Part shown: in pieces, positions 23,773 to 32,533 of the stretch | How positions within the stretch are numbered: the first letter of the stretch is position 1 | How the letters are laid out: the number at the start of each line of letters is the position of its first letter | NCBI GenBank assembly: GCA_031284315.1 | Contig: JAITAB010000066.1 | Coordinates: 1-35,856 of the forward strand | Length of the DNA: 35,856 bases | Source of the DNA: Campylobacteraceae bacterium | GTDB taxonomy: Bacteria > Campylobacterota > Campylobacteria > Campylobacterales > Campylobacteraceae | Direction of reading: 5' to 3' | The notes under the pieces: generated by a model | Seen by the model: the letters and a program-made list of their open reading frames with translations, nothing else | Database searches by the model: none | What the model was told of the DNA's origin: nothing | Program-made: the position numbers and the translations under genes

Positions 23773-25575
23773 TTATGCAAGCTCAAATGCGTCTGTCGGA
23801 CACAATCCGTCTATACATGCCGTGCATCCTATGCATAAAAACGGATCAATCTCAACTTTGCCCGCCTCATTATATCTAAAAGCGGGGCAATTGTATTTGC
23901 TGATGCACTCGTTGCATGCGATACATTTATTTTGATTGACTTTGGCTTTTTTGTTTGGCAAAAACTCTTTTGATCGTTCTTTGTCAAGTACGCAAAACTC
24001 TCTCATGACCGCTACGATAGGTCTATTTGCACTTTCAAGCTCTTTTTTCAATCCTTTCATGAAAGATATCGTCTCTTTGATATTTGGCTTATAGACATAC
24101 TCAAAGCAGACTGCGCCGCACCCTTCAACTATGCGTTTTATGTCAATGCTTGACGGATTGGCGCGTTCAGGCGTTGTCTGGCGTCCCGTCATCGCCGTTG
24201 TGGAGTTGTCCATGATGATTAAAATAAATTTATGTTTTTGATATACGGCGTTTATGAGAGCGGGGATTCCGCCATGTAAAAATGTGCTGTCTCCTATGGT
24301 CGCTACTACCGTTTTTTTCGGGTCAGCTATGCCAAAACCGCTTGCAGCGCCGATGCTTCCGCCCATGCACAAGACCAAATCAATAGCGTTTTGGTTGAGC
24401 CCTAAAGTATAACAGCCTATATCGGAGGGAAATATGGAACTTTTTTCGCGGAATGTCTTTTTTATCGCAAAATATATATCTCTGTGCGGACAGCCCGGAC
24501 ATAGATTTGGAGGGCGCACGCTTAGCTTTTTGTCATAATGGGCGTTTTTGTAGATATTTTCTTTGTTCCAAAGCCCCGTGTTTATGAAAGTCTGCAAAAC
24601 TTTCTCTTTTGTAAATTCATCTATCGCATGCACATCTTTTGTCATTTTCCCGCGCACTTTTTCACTTGAAAGCTGCTCTTCTATGCATGGATAACTCTCT
24701 TCAAAAATGACGACTTGTTCGTACTTTTCAAATAGCTTTTCAAGCTCGTATTTGGGCAGAGGGTAGGGCATATCAAGCTTTAAAATATCCGCTTTAACGC
24801 CTGTTTCCCTTAAACATTCTCTTGTGTAGCCGTCTCCTGTTCCGCTCGTAAGACAGAGCGTTTTACAGCCTTTCAAATCTTTCAGTTTTGGTTCAATAAA
24901 AACTTCGTAATTGTATTTTTTCAGCTTTTCTATGCGCTCTATCTGCTCAATTCCTTGTACAAATCTGCCTGCGCGCGGTACGGCAGCCCACCTTGAAATA
25001 TCTCTTTGAAATTCCGTATCTTTGCTTTCAAACGCATGGTTTTCATCAACTTCGCAAATCTCTCTCGCGTGACACACTCTCATGACGGGACGAAGCATGA
25101 CTATGGTTTGAAATTTTTCAGAAAGTTCCACAGCAGTTTTTGTCATATCGTAAGCTTCCTGCGGAGTTGCGGGGTCAAATACGGGGATTTTTGCAAATTT
25201 GGCAAAGCTTCTGCTGTCCTGTTCCGTTTGAGACGAGTAAAATCCCGGATCATCGGCGCTTATCAAAAGCATGGATCCTCTGTTGCCGATATAAGCCGCG
25301 CTCATCAATGCATCGCTTGCGACATTAAGACCTACCTGTTTCATGGTCGCGCACGCTTTTTTGCCGACTATGGCCCCCGCATACGCCACTTCAAAACCTA
25401 CTTTTTCATTTGCAGCCCACTGCGCGTAAGCGTCTATGTTGTATTTGGCGATTAATTTTTGATAATTGGCGATAATTTCGCTGGAAGGAGTACCCGGATA
25501 TCCTGAAATCATCTGAATATTTGAGTGCATGAGAGCCAGCGCTATAGCCTCATTACCCATTAAAATTTGTTTCAT
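23773..25575 (-). CDS. iorA: Indolepyruvate ferredoxin oxidoreductase, alpha subunit
   Basis: This 600-aa protein is the TPP-dependent catalytic subunit. The N-terminal pyrimidine-binding region has MISGYPGTPSSEI. The C-terminal PP domain has CPGCPHRDIYFAIK, GCYTLG and the TPP/Mg motif GDSTFLHGGIPALINAVYQ. Two [4Fe-4S] ferredoxin motifs close the protein: CIACNECISKYNCP and CIGCTACIDGLCP. It is the first gene of a four-gene minus-strand operon. The enzyme is oxygen-sensitive in known cases, suggesting a microaerobic or anaerobic lifestyle. Confidence 0.94.
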   Translation of the reverse strand: MKQILMGNEAIALALMHSNIQMISGYPGTPSSEIIANYQKLIAKYNIDAYAQWAANEKVGFEVAYAGAIVGKKACATMKQVGLNVASDALMSAAYIGNRGSMLLISADDPGFYSSQTEQDSRSFAKFAKIPVFDPATPQEAYDMTKTAVELSEKFQTIVMLRPVMRVCHAREICEVDENHAFESKDTEFQRDISRWAAVPRAGRFVQGIEQIERIEKLKKYNYEVFIEPKLKDLKGCKTLCLTSGTGDGYTRECLRETGVKADILKLDMPYPLPKYELEKLFEKYEQVVIFEESYPCIEEQLSSEKVRGKMTKDVHAIDEFTKEKVLQTFINTGLWNKENIYKNAHYDKKLSVRPPNLCPGCPHRDIYFAIKKTFREKSSIFPSDIGCYTLGLNQNAIDLVLCMGGSIGAASGFGIADPKKTVVATIGDSTFLHGGIPALINAVYQKHKFILIIMDNSTTAMTGRQTTPERANPSSIDIKRIVEGCGAVCFEYVYKPNIKETISFMKGLKKELESANRPIVAVMREFCVLDKERSKEFLPNKKAKVNQNKCIACNECISKYNCPAFRYNEAGKVEIDPFLCIGCTACIDGLCPTDAFELA

Positions 25576-25732
25576 AAAAACTCCGAATAGATTTTAAAAT
25601 ATATAAATTCAATAGGATATTTAAAAAACGATTATAAACCCCTTATTTTTAGATTTTTTAGATATTTGGTGCAGGACTTGGCGAAAGTATGTTACAATTT
25701 TATCCGATATTTTTTAGAGGAAGTGTTGAAAA

Positions 25733-26341
25733 TTGGCGCGGGATAATATATATACGGCAATCGCAGGCGGCATATTTAAGGGCAAAAAACTGCTTTTGCC
25801 TCCACAAGAGACGACAAGAAGCACAAAAGCGATACTCAAATCGTCATTTTTCAATACCGTGCAGTTTGACATTCAAAACACTTGCTTTGCGGAAGCATTT
25901 GCAGGCAGCGGCAGCATGGGGCTTGAAGCGTTAAGCAGAGGAGCGAAAAAAGTCTATTTTGTAGAAAAAGATAAAGCGGCGTTTGATATTTTGAAAAAAA
26001 ACTGCGATGAGTTAGATGCAAAAAAATGCGTCTGTTTTTTTGGCGATACATTTCAAAAACTTCCGCAAATAGCCGCGAACTTGGACGAAGCGGCATTTTT
26101 TTATTTTGATCCGCCGTTTGATATACGGGAAGGAATGGGCGGGATTTATGAAAAAACGATGGAACTGTTTGCTTCTTTGCCCAAATCAAAAGTAAAACTT
26201 GCCGCGTTTGAGCATATAAGCGTTTTTTTAATGCCTGAACGCATCGGGGATTTTTGGCTTGCAAAAAGCAGGATTTTCGGCAATAGCGCGATAAGTTTTT
26301 ACATTAAAAAAGATGATTTTATATCACAGGAAAAAGTATGA
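25733..26341 (+). CDS. rsmD: RsmD-like 16S rRNA guanine-N2 methyltransferase
   Basis: This 202-aa SAM-dependent methylase has AGGIFKGKKLLLP, TRSTKAILKSSFFNTVQ, the SAM motif AEAFAGSGSMGLEALSRGA and the catalytic FYFDPPFD (DPPF, seen in RsmD). The start is TTG 25733 with AGAGGA upstream at a rather long spacing of about 11 nt; TACAAT at 25693-25698 may be the -10 box. It would methylate G966 of 16S rRNA. It overlaps the following permease by 4 bp. Confidence 0.88.
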   Translation: MARDNIYTAIAGGIFKGKKLLLPPQETTRSTKAILKSSFFNTVQFDIQNTCFAEAFAGSGSMGLEALSRGAKKVYFVEKDKAAFDILKKNCDELDAKKCVCFFGDTFQKLPQIAANLDEAAFFYFDPPFDIREGMGGIYEKTMELFASLPKSKVKLAAFEHISVFLMPERIGDFWLAKSRIFGNSAISFYIKKDDFISQEKV

Positions 26342-27147
26342 AAAAAGCGCCCATAATGAGTTTTGCGATATTGGCTTTTGTGGTTTTACTGTCGTTTTTG
26401 GGCGGGTTTATATATCCCGTGCCGCCGTATGACATGAGCGCAAAAGAGCTTTTACATGCGCCTGATTTTGCGCATGTTTTAGGCACGGACAGACTTGGTC
26501 GCGATGTGTTGGCACGCATCATTGAAGGCGGAAAAGTGTCGCTTGCGATAGGCTTTTTCAGTGCGGCGATAACGAGCTTGATAGGTCTTATCGCGGGCGT
26601 GAGCGCGGGATTTTTCGCGAAAAACACGGACAGAGTTATCGTTGTTTTGATAGATTTGTTTCTTACTTTCCCGACATTTTTTCTTTTGCTGGCTCTTATA
26701 AGTTATGTAAACGCTTCGGCTTTAACGATTATCATTGTTATATCGGTAACGGGATGGATGAGTATGGCAAGACTTGTCAGAAGCGAAAGTTTTGCGATAA
26801 GTTCGCAGCCGTTCATAAAGGCGCTAAAACTTGCAGGCGTTTCAAAGATAAAAATCATATTTAAATACTTTGCCCCCATTTTGGCTCCTATTTTTCTTGT
26901 AAGTTTCACATTTTCGCTAAGCGGAGCGATATTAGCCGAAAGCGGACTAAGCTTTCTTGGAATTGGCGTCATGCCGCCGGATATAAGCTGGGGAAATATC
27001 ATGTCAGAGGGCAAAGAGGTCATAGACGCGGCTTGGTGGATAAGCTTTTTTCCGGGCTTCATGATATTTTTGGTTACATTTTCGCTGGTAAATATAAACG
27101 ATTATCTGCAATTTTTATCAAATCAAAAAGATATGCAAAATCAATAA
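26338..27147 (+). CDS. Peptide/nickel-type ABC transporter permease (DppC/OppC family)
   Basis: This 269-aa inner-membrane permease has an N-terminal helix, the loop HVLGTDRLGRDVLARII, about five further helices and the coupling motif AGVSKIKIIFKYFAPILAPIF, followed by ESGLSFLGIGVMPPDISWGNI. All are hallmarks of DppC/OppC. Partner permease, ATPases and binding protein are not in the window, so it is either an isolated member of a scattered system or a singleton. It overlaps rsmD as ATGA. Confidence 0.88.
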   Translation: MKKAPIMSFAILAFVVLLSFLGGFIYPVPPYDMSAKELLHAPDFAHVLGTDRLGRDVLARIIEGGKVSLAIGFFSAAITSLIGLIAGVSAGFFAKNTDRVIVVLIDLFLTFPTFFLLLALISYVNASALTIIIVISVTGWMSMARLVRSESFAISSQPFIKALKLAGVSKIKIIFKYFAPILAPIFLVSFTFSLSGAILAESGLSFLGIGVMPPDISWGNIMSEGKEVIDAAWWISFFPGFMIFLVTFSLVNINDYLQFLSNQKDMQNQ

Positions 27148-27250
27148 TGCGGCAGTAAAGCCCATTTTCGTCTCGGAAGCATTGCGCGGCAATCCATAAT
27201 GTAGCTCGGCATCAATAGTAAAACTACCTGTTTTGACAGCTTTTGCGAGT

Positions 27251-27312
27251 GAATTATCATTTTAAAAACTTCTTGATTATCATAAAATATCTTATATTGA
27301 TAATGATTATTT
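27251..27312 (+). promoter_or_regulatory. Cluster of Fur-box-like sites upstream of the iron operon
   Basis: TGATAATGATTATTT at 27298-27312 matches the Fur 7-1-7 core (TGATAAT-N-ATTATCA) at all but two positions. Related sequences lie at 27251-27263 (GAATTATCATTTT) and 27271-27290 (CTTGATTATCATAAAAT). The rest of 27148-27400 is non-coding; TAAAAT near 27341 is a possible -10 box. Iron-dependent repression is expected, as for the C. jejuni p19 operon. Confidence 0.65.
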
Positions 27313-27363
27313 TTTAGCTTTTATAAAGCTTTTAATAGATAAAATTCTATTTATATATTTTAT

Positions 27364-27382
27364 CGTTTTGATAATCAATATC
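27364..27382 (+). promoter_or_regulatory. Additional Fur-like half-site near the FTR1 start
   Basis: CGTTTTGATAATCAATATC lies 19 bases upstream of ATG 27401, between the probable transcription start and the ribosome site. It contains one good Fur half (TGATAATCA) and would extend Fur coverage over the leader. Confidence 0.35.
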
Positions 27383-27400
27383 TTTTATTTTGGAGTTTTT

Positions 27401-29305
27401 ATGAAAAAAATAGTCAAAATCCTACTTATTTTCTTAGCTGTCCCCATTGTTTTAAATGCAAGGACTTATGATTATGAGGATTTGACCAATAGAGTAAAAG
27501 AGCGTTTTGCGCAAAGCCTTGAACTTTACGATGAAGGCAAAGCGGAAGAAGCCAGAGAAGTTGCACAGAGCGCATATTTTGAACTTTTTGAAAATCTCGA
27601 AGGACCTGTAAGGATAAATGTTTCAAGCAAAAAGGCTTGGGACATGGAGCGAAAATTTACAAAAATCAGAAATCTTATAAAAAACGGCGCAAATACGGAA
27701 GAAGTTAAAGCTATGATAGACAGCTTAAACGCCGACATGGACGAAGTTTTGCCGAAATTAAAATCAGGCGTTGCCATAGCGGCTGAATCTTCGGAAACAA
27801 GCGCAGATGCAGCAGAGCTTGATATAAGATGGCAGACGCTTTACGGCAATATGGAAGAAAAATTTGACAAAGGCATAGAAGCGTTCGCAGTCGGAGACAA
27901 GGAGAGAGCTAAAGAGTTTATCCGCTCGGCGCAGTTTGAGGATTATAGAAATGGCTTGATGGAAGTTGCGATAAGAAAACATATAGCCCAGTCGCGCGAC
28001 GGACAGATACAAAACGAAATAAGACGGATAATTATCAGCATAGATTCTTTGGACGATATTTCAATTTTGAGAGAGGATATTTCAAAGGTTAAAAATAATA
28101 TTTATTTAGCTTTGGGTCAGCTTCCCGAAAGCGCCGCAGAGCTTGCCGTTGTTGATGTGGATATGCCCCAAGACGATGCGCCGTCTCAAAATTATTTTGA
28201 AGTTCTATATGGCATCAAAGCAGAAGGCGCGAAAGCGTTAGAGACTTACAAAAACGGAAATGTCAAAGAAGCCATGAGCCTTGTACAAAACGCATATTTT
28301 GATATATTTGAAGCAAGCGGCATGGAAGTCAGAGTCGGTGCGGTTGACAGTACGCTAAAAACCGTTATAGAGGGAACTTTCAGCGAAATCGTAGCTGTCA
28401 TGAAGAGCGGCGGAAGCATAGATAAAGTAGAAGAGGCTTTGCAGAAACTGTATGGCGAAGTAGAGCAGGGCGCGCAAAAACTCTCAAGCTCTTCAACTCC
28501 ATGGTCGCTTTTCATCTACTCTTTGATTATTATTTTTAGAGAGGGTGTAGAGGCGCTTATAGTTATCACGGCAGTTATCGCGTATCTTGTCAAAAGCGGC
28601 AATACCAATAGATTAAATATCGTTTATAGCTCGTTGTGGACGGCTATCGCGCTTAGCTTTGCGACCGCTTTTGTTATGAATTATCTATTTAGCGCATCAG
28701 GCGAATCAAGAGAGATGTTAGAAGGCATAACCATGCTTGTAGCTGTGGGACTGCTCTTTTATGTCGGATTTTGGCTCTTGTCAAATGCCCATGCGAAAAA
28801 ATGGTCGCAATATATATCGGGAAAAGTGAAAGATTCTATCAGCCGCGGTTCGGCAAGAGCGCTTTGGTTTACGGTATTTTTAGCGGTTTACAGAGAGGGC
28901 GCGGAGACGGTTTTATTTTATCAGGCGCTTATATTTGACGCAACAAATGCGCTCGGATACGGCGTAATAGCGGCAGGTTTTGTTATCGGCGCGATTGCGC
29001 TTGTGATTTTATTTTATCTTTTGAAAGCGGGCGCGGTCAAGATACCGATAAAACCGTTTTTTGTCATAACAAGCGCGATTATTTTTTATATGTCCGTAAC
29101 TTTTACGGGCAAAGGCATCATGGAGTTAGTTGAAGGCAAGGTGATAGAACCCAATATCATTGAAGGCTTTCCAACCATCACATGGCTTGGAATATATCCT
29201 TACATAGAGAGTTTATTGCCTCAAGCGGTATTGATTTTGGGAATTATAAGAGGGACGATTTTTATAAAAACAAAAGCTAAAAAAATGGAAGTTCATGCTA
29301 AATAA
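27401..29305 (+). CDS. FTR1-family iron permease with N-terminal periplasmic domain
   Basis: This 634-aa inner-membrane iron permease corresponds to C. jejuni Cj1658. A signal peptide (MKKIVKILLIFLAVPIVLNA) leads into a ~350-residue periplasmic part with three related helical modules marked by AQSAYFELFE, IRSAQFEDYR and VQNAYFDIFE. The membrane half has about seven helices and the two FTR1 iron-translocation motifs REGVE (380-384) and REGAE (498-502). ATG 27401 follows TGGAG; the frame is open back to 27368, but the family signal peptide fixes the start. It is the first gene of the iron operon. Confidence 0.92.
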   Translation: MKKIVKILLIFLAVPIVLNARTYDYEDLTNRVKERFAQSLELYDEGKAEEAREVAQSAYFELFENLEGPVRINVSSKKAWDMERKFTKIRNLIKNGANTEEVKAMIDSLNADMDEVLPKLKSGVAIAAESSETSADAAELDIRWQTLYGNMEEKFDKGIEAFAVGDKERAKEFIRSAQFEDYRNGLMEVAIRKHIAQSRDGQIQNEIRRIIISIDSLDDISILREDISKVKNNIYLALGQLPESAAELAVVDVDMPQDDAPSQNYFEVLYGIKAEGAKALETYKNGNVKEAMSLVQNAYFDIFEASGMEVRVGAVDSTLKTVIEGTFSEIVAVMKSGGSIDKVEEALQKLYGEVEQGAQKLSSSSTPWSLFIYSLIIIFREGVEALIVITAVIAYLVKSGNTNRLNIVYSSLWTAIALSFATAFVMNYLFSASGESREMLEGITMLVAVGLLFYVGFWLLSNAHAKKWSQYISGKVKDSISRGSARALWFTVFLAVYREGAETVLFYQALIFDATNALGYGVIAAGFVIGAIALVILFYLLKAGAVKIPIKPFFVITSAIIFYMSVTFTGKGIMELVEGKVIEPNIIEGFPTITWLGIYPYIESLLPQAVLILGIIRGTIFIKTKAKKMEVHAK

Positions 29306-29354
29306 TTACGGTTTTAGAATTTTAATAAAACACATTTTGAACTAGGAGAAAGAC

Positions 29355-29888
29355 ATGGTCAAATTATTGACAAGATCGTTTGTAGCTTTAGCTACTATTT
29401 TTGTTTTGAATGCCGGCGCGGCAGACGAGTTTGAGGAGTTTCCTATCGGAGATGAAGTTGAAATAAACAATATGCTAATCGCAGCCGTTTATCTTGCTCC
29501 GATAGATATGGAACCAAAAGGCATAGATTTGGCTCCATCAGCGGCAGATATTCACCTTGAAGCTGATATCCATGCGATAGAAGGCAACAAGAACGGCTTT
29601 GGCGACGGCGAGTGGATACCATATCTTAAAGTATCTTACGAGCTTACAAATAAAGATACAAAAGCTAAAAAAAGCGGTACTTTTATGCCTATGGTAGCGA
29701 TTGACGGTCCTCATTACGGAGCAAATATCAAAATGCTCGGCGTTGGTAACTATCATGTGAAATATACGATTGAAGATCCTTCAAAACAAGGTTTCGGACG
29801 CCACTCCGATAAGGCTACGGGCGTTGGCAAATGGTTTGAACCGTTTAGCGTCGAGTATGATTTTAAATACACAGGAATTAAAAAATAA
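29355..29888 (+). CDS. P19-like periplasmic iron/copper-binding protein
   Basis: This 177-aa protein has a signal peptide cut near NAGA/ADEF and matches the P19/Tp34 family: DIHLEADIHA, GEWIPYLKVSYELTN, TFMPMVAIDGPHYGANIKMLG, NYHVKY and the C-terminal FSVEYDF. Candidate metal ligands are His67, Glu69, Met113, His120 and a later His. In C. jejuni the dimeric P19 (Cj1659) binds copper and iron and supports growth under iron limitation. AGGAG precedes ATG 29355. Confidence 0.93.
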   Translation: MVKLLTRSFVALATIFVLNAGAADEFEEFPIGDEVEINNMLIAAVYLAPIDMEPKGIDLAPSAADIHLEADIHAIEGNKNGFGDGEWIPYLKVSYELTNKDTKAKKSGTFMPMVAIDGPHYGANIKMLGVGNYHVKYTIEDPSKQGFGRHSDKATGVGKWFEPFSVEYDFKYTGIKK

Positions 29889-29902
29889 ATTCATCGGGTT
29901 TA

Positions 29903-29937
29903 GTCCTGTTTTTGCCGTTTTTCGGTAAAAACAGGAC
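29903..29937 (+). terminator. Strong hairpin between p19 and the downstream iron-operon genes
   Basis: GTCCTGTTTTTGCCG (29903-29917), loop TTTTT, and CGGTAAAAACAGGAC (29923-29937) pair over 15 bp with a single G-U. AGCTGTTTTTAA follows. Because the same-function genes continue at 30043, it is probably a partial terminator or an mRNA-stabilising stem that raises FTR1/P19 expression over the rest. No gene is seen in 29889-30042. Confidence 0.6.
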
Positions 29938-30042
29938 AGCTGTTTTTAACTGCGTCAGACAAATTTAAGTCTATAAGCTATATTATCATAGATTTTAAAA
30001 AGCAGGTTTGCAGCATAGCGAAATAAAAAATTTAGGATTACA

Positions 30043-31275
30043 GTGTCGGTCTATTTTTATCATGTTTTGCAGGCATTTTTGCCAATCGTATTTTATCTTG
30101 CTCTTTGGAGTAAAAAAATCTCTCTCAAAGAGGCATTTATTGGCTCTTCTGTCGGTATAGTTTTTGCTTTTGCCGTTTTTAGAATAGCTTCTGATTTTTT
30201 GAATGTAGATATGCTTGGAACAGTATGTTTTATAGCGGTCATTTTCTTTTTAATACTCTCATTTGCTGCTTTTTTAAGTCGTTTTAGCGTTTTAAAAATT
30301 GCCTTTACAGCAGTTTTGATTTTTTGTTTTAGCGTGTATTACAGAGTGTTATCGTATGATTTTCCGCTCTTTAGCGGCGAACTTCTGGACACTTTATCTA
30401 TTATATCTTTCGGATTTACTGTTTTCGGATTTTTTATAATAATCTTTTTATATGTTTTTTTAAAAAATATCATCATATCTTTATCAAACCGTCTTTTAAT
30501 CGTTTTTGGCGTATTCGGCATACTATTCATGATATTGAACTTTTTCGCTTTGGGCGCAGTTGAAATGATGAATTTTAAGCTTATTGAAACAAAAACGCTT
30601 TTATTGTCCGCGAGTGCGATTTTGATATATTACGGTCAATTTTTACACTATTTATATTCTATCTTAACGTTTGCGATATTGGCGTTTTACTTGAAAAATA
30701 TGCCCTCCCAGCCCGAAAAAAGCAGCGTAGGCAGTATCGTTTTTAGACAGATAAAAGCCAAAAGAGAATACATAAAAACAAGCGCAAAATGTGCAATATC
30801 GGCTCTTTTGATTGCAAATGCGCTGCTATTGTATTACGACCTTTACGCTTCAAGACCGCCTCAAATTTCAAACTCAACGATTTTGGAGCCTGTTGAGGGT
30901 AAATTTAAGATACCGATTAAACTTTTGGAAGATGACGATTTGCATAGATTTGCATATATAGATAAAGAAAGCCGTAAAAAAATACGCTTTTTTGCGATAA
31001 ATCGTTTCAAAGGTAAAACAGCGCCTATTGTCGTTTTTGACGCTTGCATGATTTGCGGCGACATGGGATATGCGAAAAAAGGCGACGAACTTATATGTAT
31101 CGCATGTAACGTACGAATTTTCCTGCCATCTATCGGCAAAGCGGGCGGATGCAATCCTATACCGCTCATATATGAAAATGACGGCGAATATTTGATAATT
31201 GAACTTGACGAGATAAAAACGGGAGCGAATTTTTTTAGCGAAACCATAGCAATGGAGGATATCAGTGAGATTTAG
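30043..31275 (+). CDS. Membrane protein with C-terminal DUF2318 (Fe-S type) domain
   Basis: This 410-aa protein corresponds to C. jejuni Cj1660. About eight hydrophobic segments occupy residues 1-270. The periplasmic C-terminal domain carries FDACMICGDMGYAKKGDE, CIACN and GGCNPIPL, the Cys pattern of DUF2318. A redox or metal-handling role beside FTR1 and P19 is likely, perhaps electron transfer for iron oxidation state. The start is GTG 30043 with AGGA five bases upstream. The stop overlaps the next gene. Confidence 0.85.
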   Translation: MSVYFYHVLQAFLPIVFYLALWSKKISLKEAFIGSSVGIVFAFAVFRIASDFLNVDMLGTVCFIAVIFFLILSFAAFLSRFSVLKIAFTAVLIFCFSVYYRVLSYDFPLFSGELLDTLSIISFGFTVFGFFIIIFLYVFLKNIIISLSNRLLIVFGVFGILFMILNFFALGAVEMMNFKLIETKTLLLSASAILIYYGQFLHYLYSILTFAILAFYLKNMPSQPEKSSVGSIVFRQIKAKREYIKTSAKCAISALLIANALLLYYDLYASRPPQISNSTILEPVEGKFKIPIKLLEDDDLHRFAYIDKESRKKIRFFAINRFKGKTAPIVVFDACMICGDMGYAKKGDELICIACNVRIFLPSIGKAGGCNPIPLIYENDGEYLIIELDEIKTGANFFSETIAMEDISEI

Positions 31276-32533
31276 ACTGGTAAAAGCCGCTCTTTTGGGC
31301 AATAAAACGCAAAAATTTTTAGCTTTTTTGACGATATTTTTAGCTTCCATGCTTGTCTGTTCCATGCTTAATATCACGCTTGGCATCGGCGATAAAGTAG
31401 CGATGGAACTCAGAAGCTACGGTTCAAACATCGTAGTTTTGCCAAAAGGCGGCGAAATGAGCATTGATATCGGCGGCGAAGAGTTAAACCTTTTGCAAAG
31501 CAGCGCGTATCTTGACGAGAAATATATCAGCGGCATAAAAAATATATTTTGGCGGAACAATATCATCTCTTTTGCGCCGTTTTTAGAAGAGAAAGTAGAA
31601 TTTAAAGGCGCTCAAAGGGCTATTTTAGGGACATATTTTGACAAAAAGATAGAACTTGAAGACGATGAAGAGTTTTTCGCGGGCATAAAAAGTATGTATC
31701 CATTTTGGACGCTTGAGGGTAAATTTCCAGATGACGGCTCAACCGATGAAGTGTTAATCGGAAACAAATTGGCTCATGAACTTAACTTAAATATCGGCGA
31801 TACCGTCGAAATAGCGGGTAGAAATTTACAAATAAGCGGCATATTGAAAACAGAAGATGAAATGGACGATAAAATCATTGCTTCTTTAAAATTTGTCGGA
31901 GAAATTGCAGATAAAGAGGGTAAAATATCACGCATAGAGGTTTCGGCATTGACAATTCCCGAAGACGATCTATCCGTAAAGGCGCGGCGGGATTTGGAAG
32001 CATTAAACGCCGTAGAACATGACAAATGGTATTGCTCGGCGTATGTCGGCTCTATCGCTTACCAAATAGAAGAAGAGTACCCATCTTCAAGCGCGAAAGC
32101 TTTGATGAAAATCAGCGAAGGCGAAAGTCAAACGGTCAAAAAGATACAATCCCTCATGGGCGTTGTTACGATTTTGGCGCTCTTTTCGGCTTCTATCGGC
32201 ATAGCTTCGCTTTTAACTTCGGAAATACACAGGCGCAAAAAAGAGATAGGGCTATTAAAAGCGCTTGGCGTGGACAATCTGAGTATTTACCTGCTTTTTT
32301 TGGCGGAGTCCTTGTTTACGGCTATTGTTGCCGGTTTGGCGGGTACGCTCGGCGGATATGTCTTGTCTATTTTGATGGCTCTGTTTATATTTTCGCACAC
32401 GATAAAAATCAGTCTTATAGTTTTGCCGTTGACGGTGTGTTTTGCCGTTTTGATAGCGTTTGCAGGCTCGCTGCTGCCCATGAGAGGAGTAGCGCATTTG
32501 CTTCCTGCGGAGGTTTTGCATGAGAGAAAATAA
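31265..32533 (+). CDS. FtsX/MacB-type ABC permease of the iron operon (first)
   Basis: This 422-aa protein corresponds to C. jejuni Cj1661. One N-terminal helix is followed by a large periplasmic domain (about 45-270) and three C-terminal helices, the FtsX/MacB layout. HRRKKEIGLLKALGV is the typical coupling segment. The start is GTG 31265, overlapping the previous stop. Such permeases with a LolD/MacB-type ATPase do work across the periplasm rather than import solutes by channel. Confidence 0.87.
   Translation: MRFRLVKAALLGNKTQKFLAFLTIFLASMLVCSMLNITLGIGDKVAMELRSYGSNIVVLPKGGEMSIDIGGEELNLLQSSAYLDEKYISGIKNIFWRNNIISFAPFLEEKVEFKGAQRAILGTYFDKKIELEDDEEFFAGIKSMYPFWTLEGKFPDDGSTDEVLIGNKLAHELNLNIGDTVEIAGRNLQISGILKTEDEMDDKIIASLKFVGEIADKEGKISRIEVSALTIPEDDLSVKARRDLEALNAVEHDKWYCSAYVGSIAYQIEEEYPSSSAKALMKISEGESQTVKKIQSLMGVVTILALFSASIGIASLLTSEIHRRKKEIGLLKALGVDNLSIYLLFLAESLFTAIVAGLAGTLGGYVLSILMALFIFSHTIKISLIVLPLTVCFAVLIAFAGSLLPMRGVAHLLPAEVLHERK

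Noticed and set aside
30861-31386. Long minus-strand frames opposite the DUF2318 gene
   Set aside because: They are shadows of a convincing plus-strand gene with family motifs.
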